Below are positions 8,903 to 17,531 of a stretch of 64,000 bases of DNA, in pieces. The notes under the pieces were generated by a model that did no database searches, was not told the origin of the DNA, and saw only the letters and a list, made by a program, of their open reading frames with translations. Source of the stretch: an uncultured Bacteroidales bacterium (GTDB lineage Bacteria > Bacteroidota > Bacteroidia > Bacteroidales > CAIXZF01); the NCBI GenBank assembly GCA_903923925.1, contig CAIXZF010000035.1, forward strand, positions 558,001 to 622,000, in the 5' to 3' direction. The position numbers and the translations under genes are program-made. The first letter of the stretch is position 1; each line of letters opens with the position of its first letter.

Positions 8903-10078
8903 ATGATCCGGAAGATTTCATCTTTTATTCTTTTAATTTCAATCTGGATGAATGTTCAGGCTCAGCAGCTGATACCTGTTGATACATTTGCTGTCATTAA
9001 CAGTATGATTTCTCAGGTTGATACGAATATTGTTGTGGAACATATCCTGCATTTGCAGGACTATGGAACACGGAAATGTAGTTCACCAGAAGCGCTACTT
9101 GCCCAACAATGGATTCAGGATCAATACGATAGCTATGGATTAACAACTGAAATCCAGGATTTTCCTATAGCTTCAGGCAATACTTGCAGCGACAATATTA
9201 TTGCCACACAGTCTGGCAACCTTTATCCTGACCAATATGTTGTGATTGGTGGGCATTATGATTCATATACTTTTGGGGCAAGTGCTCCGGGAGCTGATGA
9301 CAATGCTTCTGGTACCAGCGGAGTTATGGAAGTTGCCAGGATTCTCAGCCAGTATGAGTTTGAACGGACTATAATATATTGTGCGTTTTCCGCGGAGGAA
9401 ATTGGTCTTTATGGTAGCGAGGCCTATGCAGCTTCTGCGCAGGCCCAAGGCATGAATATTCTAGGGTATTTTAATATGGATATGATTGGCTACCGGCATG
9501 GGAATGATTCATTGCATGCTGATATGCTTGCCCCGGCATCTGCTACACCGCTTTCAAACTTTTTTAAAGCCGTTAATCTTATATATCAACCAGCGTTTAT
9601 AGTTAAAGATGCAGTTGTTGTTCCTGGTGGGAGCGACCATGAGTCATTCAATGATCATGGATATATGGGAATTTTTCCTGCTGAAGAAGATCAATACTAT
9701 AGTCCTTATATTCATACAGTTAATGATACTGTTGGCTTAAGTGTGAATTCTCTTGAACTTGCAAAATGCCATATTACAGCCCAACTTGCCTCTGTTGCAA
9801 GTCTTGCAAGGCCAATGGGTGCCACAACTATTAAGGGCATCAGGGAACAGAGTAATTGGAAAATAACACCAAATCCTGCCTCCGATTTTATTATAGTTAC
9901 TTCGGATCAATCATCAGAGGCACGTCTGCTAATTTACAACATGAATGGTGCAAAGGTTTTAGAAACGAAGCTTTCTGGAAAGAAATTAATTTCATTGAAC
10001 TGTCTTTCAAAAGGGATTTTTCATGTACAACTGATCGCAGCTACTTCTGTTTCTTGTAAGAAGTTGGTTGTTAGGTAA
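8903..10078 (+). CDS. T9SS-secreted M28 family zinc aminopeptidase
   Basis: The 391-residue protein has a signal peptide (about 1-21), an M28 peptidase domain (about 60-300) and a T9SS sorting domain (about 312-391, WKITPNPASDFIIV to CKKLVVR). The di-zinc ligands are visible: H118 in GGHYD, D132 in GADDN, the catalytic/ligand pair E165-E166 in FSAEEIGLYGS, D193 in FNMDMIGY, and a histidine in GGSDHESF. It probably removes N-terminal residues from peptides outside the cell. It follows ychF by 27 bases without a visible promoter, though functional coupling is unlikely. Confidence 0.9.
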   Translation: MIRKISSFILLISIWMNVQAQQLIPVDTFAVINSMISQVDTNIVVEHILHLQDYGTRKCSSPEALLAQQWIQDQYDSYGLTTEIQDFPIASGNTCSDNIIATQSGNLYPDQYVVIGGHYDSYTFGASAPGADDNASGTSGVMEVARILSQYEFERTIIYCAFSAEEIGLYGSEAYAASAQAQGMNILGYFNMDMIGYRHGNDSLHADMLAPASATPLSNFFKAVNLIYQPAFIVKDAVVVPGGSDHESFNDHGYMGIFPAEEDQYYSPYIHTVNDTVGLSVNSLELAKCHITAQLASVASLARPMGATTIKGIREQSNWKITPNPASDFIIVTSDQSSEARLLIYNMNGAKVLETKLSGKKLISLNCLSKGIFHVQLIAATSVSCKKLVVR

Positions 10079-10086
10079 TAGAATAA

Positions 10087-10224
10087 ACTCAAGCAACAAC
10101 ATACGATGAGCTTTATATCCGTACTAAAGAGACGATTGAATTATATCTGGAGGAGAAAAAACGATTTAATCCATTAAATAGGTTTATTAGCTTGCAACAA
10201 ATCGTATTTAATCGTTCGCTTTAA
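10087..10224 (+). pseudogene. HicB-like antitoxin fragment (C-terminal part)
   Basis: The short open frame between the peptidase and parE reads TQATTYDELYIRTKETIELY followed by LEEKK and ends [13 protein letters not shown] at a TAA. The first part matches the HicB-type pattern T-(Y/F)-(D/E)-E-L-x5-K-E-x-I-E-L-Y-L-E, and the tail resembles the FIGxQQI end of that family. No start codon or N-terminal half is present: an in-frame stop lies at 10084. No hicA toxin is seen nearby. It is best read as the remnant of a toxin-antitoxin antitoxin. The similarity is from memory of family patterns and the region is only 45 residues long. Confidence 0.4.
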
Positions 10225-12083
10225 AATCCAAAATCTGCAGCTTCCTGTTCAACAACATCTTCTTCAGTCCGAAGATTATCGATAATGAAATTTTGGCGGT
10301 CGGGCGTGTTTTTACCCATGTAAAACGACAGGATTGTTGGAATCGACATGTCTTTCTTCATTATAACAGGATCCAGACGAATGTTGGCCCCAATAAAGTG
10401 TTTGAATTCGTCTGGTGAGATTTCGCCAAGCCCTTTAAATCGGGTAATTTCAGGCTTAGCTCCAAGTTCGGTAAGTGCTTGTTTGCGTTCGTCTTCATTG
10501 TAACAATAAATAGTTTTTTGCTTGTTCCTGACCCTGAACAATGGAGTCTGAAGAATATACAAATGACCTGCTTTTACAATATCCGGAAAGAACTGAAGAA
10601 AAAATGTAAGCAATAATAAACGGATATGCGAACCATCGACATCAGCATCTGTTGCCACAACAATATTGTTATATCTCAGATTATCAATATCTTCTTCAAT
10701 ATTCAGTGCTGCGTGAAGCATATTAAATTCATCGTTTTCATAAACTACACGTTTACTTAAACCATAACAATTCAGTGGTTTTCCTTTTAAACTGAAAACT
10801 GCCTGAGTATTTACATCTCTGGCTTTTGTGATAGAACCACTTGCCGAATCTCCCTCTGTAATAAATAAGGTGGTCTGAAATCTGCGTTCGTGATTATCAG
10901 TATAATGAATCCTGCAATCACGGAGTTTCCGGTTATGCAGACTAACTTTTTTTACACTTTCCTTTGCCAGTTTTTTTATTCCGGCCAGATCTTTCCGTTC
11001 TTTCTCAGATGCCATTATTTTTCGCAGCAAGGCTTCCGCAGTTTCCGAATTGATATGCAGATAGTTGTCGAGGTTACGTTTAACAATATCTGTTATGTAA
11101 TTTCTGATTGTTTGCCCGTCGGGTGCAATATAGGTTGAACCTAGCTTGGTTTTTGTCTGGGATTCAAACACAGGTTCCTGAACTTTTATACTGAGCGCAA
11201 CAACTACAGATGACCTGATGTCACCCGGATCAAAATCTTTTTTGTAAAACTCCCTGATAGTTTTTACAATGGCTTCTCTGAAGGCTGCCTGATGTGTGCC
11301 GCCCTGTGATGTGTGCTGGCCGTTAACGAAAGAGTGATATTCTTCTCCATACAATTTTTCGCTATGCGTGAAGGCAAATTCACAATCACCTTCTCTTACA
11401 TGGATAATGGGGTAGAGGATAGGTCCGTCAATATTGGTTTCTAGCAGGTCGAGCAGCCCATTTTTTGCAACGTATCGCTGTCCATTGAAAATAATGGTAA
11501 GGCCGTTGTTTAAGAAAGCATAATTCCACAACATTTTTTCGAGATGTTCACTCAGAAAGTGATAATGCCCGAAGATCTGTTCATCTGGTTTAAAGCTAAT
11601 AATTGTGCCACCTCTCAGGTCACAGGGCTGTTCTTTCTCTTCTTTAACAATATTTCCTCTTTCAAATTCAACAATTTTTGTAGCACCATCCCGAATAGAT
11701 TGTATCCTAAAATAGAAAGACAATGCATTCACAGCTTTTGCTCCAACACCATTCAAACCAACTACTTTTTTAAAAACTTTGGAATCGTATTTGGCCCCGG
11801 TGTTAATTTTTGCTACACAATCCACTACTTTACTCAGAGGAATCCCCCTGCCAAAGTCTCTGATTGTAACAGTTTGATCTTTAATGGAAACCTCAATTGT
11901 TTTACCGTAACCCATTGTAAATTCATCAACAGCATTATCAACAATTTCCTTTATCAATACATAAATTCCATCATCATGGGAAGCGCCGTCACCCAGTTTT
12001 CCAATGTACATACCAGGCCGTATCCTTATATGTTCCCGCCAATCGAGCGATCTTACTGTATCTTCAGAATAATTTTCAGTCAT
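10221..12083 (-). CDS. parE: DNA topoisomerase IV subunit B
   Basis: The 620-residue type IIA topoisomerase subunit has a GHKL ATPase domain ([43 protein letters not shown]), a transducer domain with QTKTKLG, and a TOPRIM domain with [18 protein letters not shown] and RFKGLGEI. It supplies the ATPase for chromosome decatenation with ParC, which is not in the window. ParE is preferred over GyrB because of the short length and the C-terminal [17 protein letters not shown] pattern I associate with Bacteroidetes ParE. The gene is monocistronic with its own TATCTTTG element. Confidence 0.9.
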   Translation of the reverse strand: MTENYSEDTVRSLDWREHIRIRPGMYIGKLGDGASHDDGIYVLIKEIVDNAVDEFTMGYGKTIEVSIKDQTVTIRDFGRGIPLSKVVDCVAKINTGAKYDSKVFKKVVGLNGVGAKAVNALSFYFRIQSIRDGATKIVEFERGNIVKEEKEQPCDLRGGTIISFKPDEQIFGHYHFLSEHLEKMLWNYAFLNNGLTIIFNGQRYVAKNGLLDLLETNIDGPILYPIIHVREGDCEFAFTHSEKLYGEEYHSFVNGQHTSQGGTHQAAFREAIVKTIREFYKKDFDPGDIRSSVVVALSIKVQEPVFESQTKTKLGSTYIAPDGQTIRNYITDIVKRNLDNYLHINSETAEALLRKIMASEKERKDLAGIKKLAKESVKKVSLHNRKLRDCRIHYTDNHERRFQTTLFITEGDSASGSITKARDVNTQAVFSLKGKPLNCYGLSKRVVYENDEFNMLHAALNIEEDIDNLRYNNIVVATDADVDGSHIRLLLLTFFLQFFPDIVKAGHLYILQTPLFRVRNKQKTIYCYNEDERKQALTELGAKPEITRFKGLGEISPDEFKHFIGANIRLDPVIMKKDMSIPTILSFYMGKNTPDRQNFIIDNLRTEEDVVEQEAADFGF

Positions 12084-12104
12084 TCATTTAATCTTGAGTT
12101 GCAA

Positions 12105-12112
12105 CAAAGATA
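12105..12112 (-). promoter_or_regulatory. Candidate -7 element of parE
   Basis: The minus strand reads TATCTTTG 21 bases upstream of the parE ATG. No clear upstream TTG at 19-21 bases was found. Confidence 0.5.
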
Positions 12113-12210
12113 AGCTTTAGAGTATTTTATTGTTAAATTTGTCAACAGAATAAATTAACCATTATTGTTCTTTTATCAACCTTTAATAATCAACCTCTAA
12201 ACTTACTAAA

Positions 12211-12930
12211 ATGCGTTCTTCAAAATCATTCAGCAAAGTCCAGCTTATTTTTGTTTCCTTTTTCTTCCTGACCTTCACTGCATGTAAGGTGTCGTATATT
12301 CCATCCATGCACAATGTGCCATCTTTGAAACAAAAAAATGATGTTCAGCTAAGTGCTTCATTGTCGAATTTTCAGGGTGCTTATGCAGTTACAGATAATG
12401 TGGGATTGATTTTAGATGCTCAGATCAGCGGATTTGGCAAGTCATCAGGCACTGATGTTACGTATACAAAAAGACGTCAATTTATTGAAGGTGGTGCTGG
12501 TTATTTCAAACAAATGGATGATAACAATATATTTCAATGTTTTGGCGGCGCTGGATATGGAATTGTTAGTTTTGACAATGTTTACAGTAGTTATACAGAG
12601 CACTATAAAGCATCAGCTACAAAGATTTTTATTCAGCCCTCCTTTGGTTATTCCGACAAGAACTTTGATGTTGCCTTTGCTGTGAAAGCGATGAGTATGA
12701 AATTTTTTGGAGTGGATACTACCAATTATTCAGTATATTCACTAAAAAGCGATGATCTCTATAATATTGATAAACATCCGTATATTTTTTTAGAACCTTC
12801 GCTTACTGCCAGAGCCGGATCGGAGAACGCCAAAGTATTTCTTCAATTATTGTATAGCAATAAAATGAATGCTGAACCTATCCGCTACTATAGTTTGAAT
12901 TTCTATTTAGGAATTTCATTTAGATTCTAG
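12211..12930 (+). CDS. Predicted outer-membrane barrel lipoprotein
   Basis: The 239-residue protein starts with a lipoprotein-type signal (about 1-25, LTFTAC), then KVSYIPSMHNVPSLKQKNDV, a pattern seen in Bacteroidetes lipoproteins whose remainder is a small beta-barrel. The rest consists of short amphipathic strands rich in glycine and aromatic residues and ends LGISFRF, an outer-membrane insertion signal. No enzyme motif is visible. It stands alone on the plus strand and overlaps the convergent flippase gene by four bases. Function unknown. Confidence 0.65.
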   Translation: MRSSKSFSKVQLIFVSFFFLTFTACKVSYIPSMHNVPSLKQKNDVQLSASLSNFQGAYAVTDNVGLILDAQISGFGKSSGTDVTYTKRRQFIEGGAGYFKQMDDNNIFQCFGGAGYGIVSFDNVYSSYTEHYKASATKIFIQPSFGYSDKNFDVAFAVKAMSMKFFGVDTTNYSVYSLKSDDLYNIDKHPYIFLEPSLTARAGSENAKVFLQLLYSNKMNAEPIRYYSLNFYLGISFRF

Positions 12931-14189
12931 CTGTTAAACAGAAGTTTAAGTTCCTTTTTTACCATGTCAATATCGCTGCGGGAAATCAGGATTTCTTTGA
13001 ATTTTGCTCCACTGAACCAGAAAAATGTAAAAAACTGGTAAATCATTGATAATGTATAGGATATTGTAGCAGTAAATCCAGCTCCAATAATTCCATACCT
13101 GGGGATAAGTATAAATCCAAATGTTAGGGTAAATACGAGCCCAATAGCTGAGGCAATTGTGTTGAAATGTGGTTTACCAAGACCTGCAAAATAATGACTG
13201 AACATCATTGAGCAGGCATTTGCAATAATCCCTACACCGAGACTTAGCATTATAATTCTTGTTTTACCAAAGTCTTTTCCAAAAAAATGGAATACGGATT
13301 CAGGAATTATCAGGAAACCAAGTACCATGACAGTGCTTACCAGAAAAGTAAGTTTTAACATGTTAAGGCTTAACTTTCTGGCATATACAAGATCAGTGGT
13401 GTTGGAAACTTTTGCATACTGAACCGTAGCGATACTCCTGCCAATAACCCATGTGCCTTCTGCCAGCTGATTGCCAAAATGGAACATTCCTACGCTTGCT
13501 CTGCCAAGAAAATGATCAATAATGTAGTAACTCATCCGGTAATTAAATAACTGAAGCGTATAAGCCACCTGAATATATGAGCCAAAATGGAAAATACGTT
13601 TAATAACTTCCTTTATATCACCCAGATCAGATGGCTTTATTATTCGTGCCAGACTAATTGAACTGAGCAGTAATGTGAGAAGGAATGAAATGTATAGGGT
13701 GATAACAAAAGATATAATGCTGATTCTATGTAAGATAAAAAACAAAACAATCAGGCTGATCAACTGTATACCTGATTGCAAAACGGTTATGATATTAAAT
13801 GCCCTTATCTTTTCCTTTCCAAGCAAAAGATTAAGATTAACACCAGCCAGAGAAAAAATTAGAGAAAGCAGGACAACATGGAACTCAAATTCAGAAGGAA
13901 CCATGCGGAGAAAACGAATAATTATACTAAAAACAATGCTGATTATGAATGCCCATACATAGCCGGGAACCAGCAACTTGAACATATCCTCACGGGAGGC
14001 CAGGTATATAAGTGCAGTGCCTCCAATGAAATTATTGAACAGCAATATTATTGTGATTGCCAGGCCTATTAAACCAATGGTACCGAAACCTTCTGCCCCG
14101 AGATATCTGGTATTGAGTAAAACAACCAGAAATCCGAGAACGGCAATAAGAAATTTAGACCCTGTTGTCCCCAGAATTATTCGTAGCAT
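12927..14189 (-). CDS. Oligosaccharide flippase (MATE/Wzx-like)
   Basis: The 420-residue integral membrane protein has about 12 predicted helices and begins GTTGSKFLIAVLGFLVVLLN with a following TRYLGAEGFGTIGL, characteristic of polysaccharide-export flippases of the MOP superfamily. It probably moves lipid-linked saccharides across the inner membrane. It starts directly at the stop codon of the glycosyltransferase gene with no gap, which supports a shared job in surface polysaccharide synthesis. No further polysaccharide genes are present, so the substrate is unknown. Confidence 0.85.
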   Translation of the reverse strand: MLRIILGTTGSKFLIAVLGFLVVLLNTRYLGAEGFGTIGLIGLAITIILLFNNFIGGTALIYLASREDMFKLLVPGYVWAFIISIVFSIIIRFLRMVPSEFEFHVVLLSLIFSLAGVNLNLLLGKEKIRAFNIITVLQSGIQLISLIVLFFILHRISIISFVITLYISFLLTLLLSSISLARIIKPSDLGDIKEVIKRIFHFGSYIQVAYTLQLFNYRMSYYIIDHFLGRASVGMFHFGNQLAEGTWVIGRSIATVQYAKVSNTTDLVYARKLSLNMLKLTFLVSTVMVLGFLIIPESVFHFFGKDFGKTRIIMLSLGVGIIANACSMMFSHYFAGLGKPHFNTIASAIGLVFTLTFGFILIPRYGIIGAGFTATISYTLSMIYQFFTFFWFSGAKFKEILISRSDIDMVKKELKLLFNS

Positions 14190-15341
14190 TTATTTTCCAT
14201 TCAATTGAACTATTTGATTGTATAAACCAGATAACTGCTTTCCGATTGCATCAGCACAGAACTTTTCTTTCATTTCATCGCGCATTTCAAAGCTATCAAA
14301 ATTTCGGTAAGCAGGAATCATTTTTAAAATTGCTTGTTTTAAACCGTCATTGTCTTGCTTTTCAATCAGAATGCCATTTTTTTTCGTAACGAAATACTCC
14401 GGTCCTCCCGAACGAGTGGCTATAACAGGTTTCCCGCAAGCAATAGCTTCTGCTGTTACTACCGAAAAAGTTTCAACGTTGCTATTAACAATTAGAAAAT
14501 CAATTGATTGTATAAAGTTAAGAACATAATCGTTTGATTGGCGTCCATGAAAAAATACACTCTTGTTAAACATTTTTTTTTCTTTTGCCAACGATATTAA
14601 AAGTTCCCCGTCTTTACCACCACCAATAATATGATATTCAAAATCAGGTAATTGGAGTTGAAGATCATTCAATGAGTTAATAATGGATGAAATGTTCTTG
14701 TTCTTATCAACCAGGTCGGCCACAGTAAGCATTCTGATCGGACCAATTTGCCTTTCAATATCATTCTTTATTTCAGGGATATCTACAACATTTGAAATAA
14801 TTCGGGTATTGTTATTAGTTATTTTCTGTTTGCTCATTCCATTAAGAAGTCCTTCTGAAACAACAGTAAGCGCTTTAGCTTGCTTAACAAAAAACCGGCA
14901 AAGAGATTTATACACCATCGTCTTTTTTTCAAAAGCACCATATACATAACCTGTCCAATGTTCTGTAATTATATAGGGGATCTTCCAAAACCAGCTTAAG
15001 AGCCATGCAATCAAAAATGTTCGTAGCAAAACATGAGCATGAATTAGATCAGGTTTCCAGAACCTTTTGGTAAGCAGATTTAATGCAAGTGTAAAGGCAC
15101 GGAAATATCTGAAAGTATTGCAAATACGGTTACTTTGATGATAATAGGCGACAATAGTAATTAGCGTATCTTCTTCTGTTACCTCTAAGTTGTAATTGGT
15201 TTGCATGCTTTTATCAGCACAGGGATATATTACAGCAATAGTAAAGTATGCTGAAGCAGCTTTTGCATGTTTAAGCGTAAACACACCAAGCTGAGGATCG
15301 AATTTATTTGGATACCAGCGGGGTATGTATAAAATATTCAT
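14190..15341 (-). CDS. GT4-type glycosyltransferase
   Basis: The 383-residue protein has the GT-B fold layout: N-terminal domain beginning MNILYIPRWYPN, linker near residue 180, and a C-terminal GT1 domain (about 195-360) with the E-x7-E type motif in TAEAIACGKPVIATRSGG. It should transfer a sugar from an NDP-sugar to a saccharide or lipid acceptor at the cytoplasmic membrane face. Its 5' end overlaps the upstream kinase gene by 38 bases and the flippase abuts its stop, so all are probably on one transcript with pnuC. Confidence 0.88.
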   Translation of the reverse strand: MNILYIPRWYPNKFDPQLGVFTLKHAKAASAYFTIAVIYPCADKSMQTNYNLEVTEEDTLITIVAYYHQSNRICNTFRYFRAFTLALNLLTKRFWKPDLIHAHVLLRTFLIAWLLSWFWKIPYIITEHWTGYVYGAFEKKTMVYKSLCRFFVKQAKALTVVSEGLLNGMSKQKITNNNTRIISNVVDIPEIKNDIERQIGPIRMLTVADLVDKNKNISSIINSLNDLQLQLPDFEYHIIGGGKDGELLISLAKEKKMFNKSVFFHGRQSNDYVLNFIQSIDFLIVNSNVETFSVVTAEAIACGKPVIATRSGGPEYFVTKKNGILIEKQDNDGLKQAILKMIPAYRNFDSFEMRDEMKEKFCADAIGKQLSGLYNQIVQLNGK

Positions 15342-15840
15342 CGATTATTTTAATTGCATTATTCATTCTGTCTATTCCTGTACCTCTGACTATTGCAAAC
15401 GGGAATTTATATAACTTTAAATTTTTAAGATAAATATCAAATAACTCCTTTCTGAAATTCGGATGTTCCCTTAATGGATCGGGAGCCCAGGGTAAATCAA
15501 TGTCGCATAAAAGAAATAAATCGTATGAATGATTTACTAATTGTTGCAAAATCCATTCATCGCAATTTCCATATTTTACCTCACTCCAGATTTTAGTAAC
15601 AAGCAAATCTGTATCGCAAAAGAGGAAGTTATTTGCATAGGTTTTATGCTCTTCTTCTGCGCATAACTGACCTTTTGCAATCTCAAGGATGTCAGACTGT
15701 TTATATTGCGTTTCCAGCAATGCCAGATACTCCCTTGCATATTCAGGAACCCATTGAGTTTTAAAGTGTCGCGCCAGCGATTCAGACAAAATGCTTTTCC
15801 CGGTTGATTCAGGGCCTGTTATTGCAATTCTTCTGATCAT
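15304..15840 (-). CDS. NadR-type ribosylnicotinamide kinase (AAA ATPase domain)
   Basis: The 178-residue P-loop protein has Walker A GPESTGKS (residues 9-16) and corresponds to the C-terminal kinase part of NadR only: no nucleotidyltransferase domain or DNA-binding helix is present. It probably phosphorylates nicotinamide riboside to NMN. The preceding gene encodes PnuC, the nicotinamide riboside importer, whose stop overlaps this ATG (TGATG), which fits an import-and-trap pair. A TTG codon directly upstream (15843) is in frame but the ATG at 15840 is preferred. An ATPase of unrelated use (AAA_28) is the alternative. Confidence 0.78.
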   Translation of the reverse strand: MIRRIAITGPESTGKSILSESLARHFKTQWVPEYAREYLALLETQYKQSDILEIAKGQLCAEEEHKTYANNFLFCDTDLLVTKIWSEVKYGNCDEWILQQLVNHSYDLFLLCDIDLPWAPDPLREHPNFRKELFDIYLKNLKLYKFPFAIVRGTGIDRMNNAIKIIDEYFIHTPLVSK

Positions 15841-16457
15841 CAAAGCTTCTCATTTTTAAGTCTGACATTCCATTCTATCAAACCAGCGATTGCCAGAATT
15901 AGAAAAACAAGGTATTGAAAACCGGATAGAACCAAACCTTTATATGCAAACAGGAAAACGCAGACTACATCGCCGATTATCCAATAAATCCAGTTTTCTA
16001 CTTTCTTTATAGCCATTAGATACATTCCGGTAATAAAAACAGCAGTAGTGAAGGAATCGAGGTAAGGTACTGAGCTATCTGTGAAATTTGTTAACAGATA
16101 ATACAAACAAACAGCCAAAACTGCAGTAATAACTATGCCGATAATTGTTTCATTGTACTTCATTCGAGATATTGGCCTGGGTTTATTGCTTTGTTTGTTC
16201 TTTATCGTCCAAACCACCCATCCATAAATGCTCATTATAAAATAAAAAGCATTTATTCCCATATCTGCATATAAACCAGCTGAATAACACAGAAAAACGT
16301 AAATTATTACACTTATTATTCCAACAGGGTATACGAGTATATTTTCCTTTTTCGCGAACCAAACACTGAGTAATCCTGTAATTACAGCAATAACCTCGGC
16401 GACTGAAGTGTCACGAAAATTTTGTATAAATGTTAGATAGAAATCTGTGAAACCCAT
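15840..16457 (-). CDS. pnuC: Nicotinamide riboside transporter PnuC
   Basis: The 205-residue inner-membrane protein has about seven helices and the PnuC signature region NAFYFIMSIYGWVVW (about residues 68-82), then the WIYWIIGD segment near the C-terminus. PnuC takes up nicotinamide riboside by facilitated diffusion driven by phosphorylation inside. The adjacent NadR-like kinase supports this substrate over thiamine (PnuT), which would sit beside thiamine pyrophosphokinase. It heads the four-gene run and has a TACCTTTG element 17 bases upstream; only 42 bases separate it from tsaD, so there is no room for a riboswitch. Confidence 0.88.
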   Translation of the reverse strand: MGFTDFYLTFIQNFRDTSVAEVIAVITGLLSVWFAKKENILVYPVGIISVIIYVFLCYSAGLYADMGINAFYFIMSIYGWVVWTIKNKQSNKPRPISRMKYNETIIGIVITAVLAVCLYYLLTNFTDSSVPYLDSFTTAVFITGMYLMAIKKVENWIYWIIGDVVCVFLFAYKGLVLSGFQYLVFLILAIAGLIEWNVRLKNEKL

Positions 16458-16474
16458 TATTTCCTAAAAGCAGC

Positions 16475-16482
16475 CAAAGGTA
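16475..16482 (-). promoter_or_regulatory. Candidate -7 element of the pnuC run
   Basis: The minus strand reads TACCTTTG 17 bases upstream of the pnuC ATG. No upstream TTG box at the expected spacing was found. Confidence 0.5.
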
Positions 16483-16499
16483 AGATTTATGTAATAAGA

Positions 16500-17513
16500 T
16501 TAATGAGACCGGGAATAAGGCACAGCATCCTGCTTTGCAAACTCACCTTTACAATATTTGAAATAGCCTGCAACCGCTATCATTCCAGCGTTATCAGTAG
16601 TGAATGAAAATTCCGGAATATACACATTCCAATTTTCTTCTGTTCCGGCTTCAGTAAGTTTTTTCTGAAGATACGAATTCGCTGAAACACCTCCTGAAAC
16701 GGCTATTTCACGAATTCCGGTTTGTTTGGCGGCAAATTTTACCTTTTTGATAAGACTTGTAACAATAGCATGTTGAATCGAAGCACTTAAATCGGCCTTA
16801 TTCTTTTCGATAAAGCTGGAGTCAAGTTTTAACTGATCACGCAGAAAATATAAAAAGCTGGTTTTTAAGCCACTGAAACTGTAGTCCAGATCCTTGATAT
16901 TGGGTACTGCAAAAGTATAAGCAAGATGGTTTCCTTCTTTTGCCAATTGATCGATAACGGGTCCGCCGGGATAAGGTAAGCCCATGATTTTTGCAGCTTT
17001 ATCAAATGCTTCTCCAGCGGCATCATCAATTGTGCGGCCAATAACTTCCATCTCAAAATAGTCTTTAACGAGTACAATTTGTGAATGACCACCCGAAACT
17101 GTTAAACATAAAAAAGGAAAGGAGGGCAACTTCTTTGTATTAGGTCCTTTCTGAATAAAATGAGCCAATACGTGAGCCTGCATATGATCAACCTCAATTA
17201 AAGGGATTCCCAAACCTAATGCGAAAGCCTTTGCAAAGGATGTCCCTACCAGTAAAGAGCCCAGAAGTCCAGGTCCTCGTGTAAAAGCAATTGCAGTTAT
17301 CTCGTTTTTGTTTATATTTGCTTGACGTATAGCTGTCTCTACAACAGGGATGATATTCTGCTGATGTGCACGCGAAGCCCATTCCGGTACTACACCACCG
17401 AAATTTTTATGGACTTCCTGATTTGCGATAATATTGGCAAGGATTTTGGTGTCGCCGGTAATAGCGGCTGCCGTATCATCGCATGATGATTCTATACCTA
17501 GGATGTAAACCAA
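16500..17513 (-). CDS. tsaD: tRNA N6-adenosine threonylcarbamoyltransferase
   Basis: The 337-residue Kae1/Qri7/TsaD family protein has the N-terminal ILGIESSCDDT phosphate loop, the iron/zinc ligands H110 and H114 in HMQAH, and SGGVSANSYL near residue 270. With TsaB, TsaC and TsaE it makes t6A37 in ANN-decoding tRNAs. Translation must begin at TTG (17513): no ATG precedes the conserved LGIESSCDD motif in frame. The gene is divergent from tamB with only 18 bases between start codons. Confidence 0.95.
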   Translation of the reverse strand: MVYILGIESSCDDTAAAITGDTKILANIIANQEVHKNFGGVVPEWASRAHQQNIIPVVETAIRQANINKNEITAIAFTRGPGLLGSLLVGTSFAKAFALGLGIPLIEVDHMQAHVLAHFIQKGPNTKKLPSFPFLCLTVSGGHSQIVLVKDYFEMEVIGRTIDDAAGEAFDKAAKIMGLPYPGGPVIDQLAKEGNHLAYTFAVPNIKDLDYSFSGLKTSFLYFLRDQLKLDSSFIEKNKADLSASIQHAIVTSLIKKVKFAAKQTGIREIAVSGGVSANSYLQKKLTEAGTEENWNVYIPEFSFTTDNAGMIAVAGYFKYCKGEFAKQDAVPYSRSH

Positions 17514-17531
17514 TGATCTTGAATAATTGAG

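Noticed and set aside
11544-12113. A 189-codon open frame on the plus strand
   Set aside because: It is fully antisense to the conserved ATPase domain of parE, rich in Asn, Phe and Cys, and matches no family pattern.
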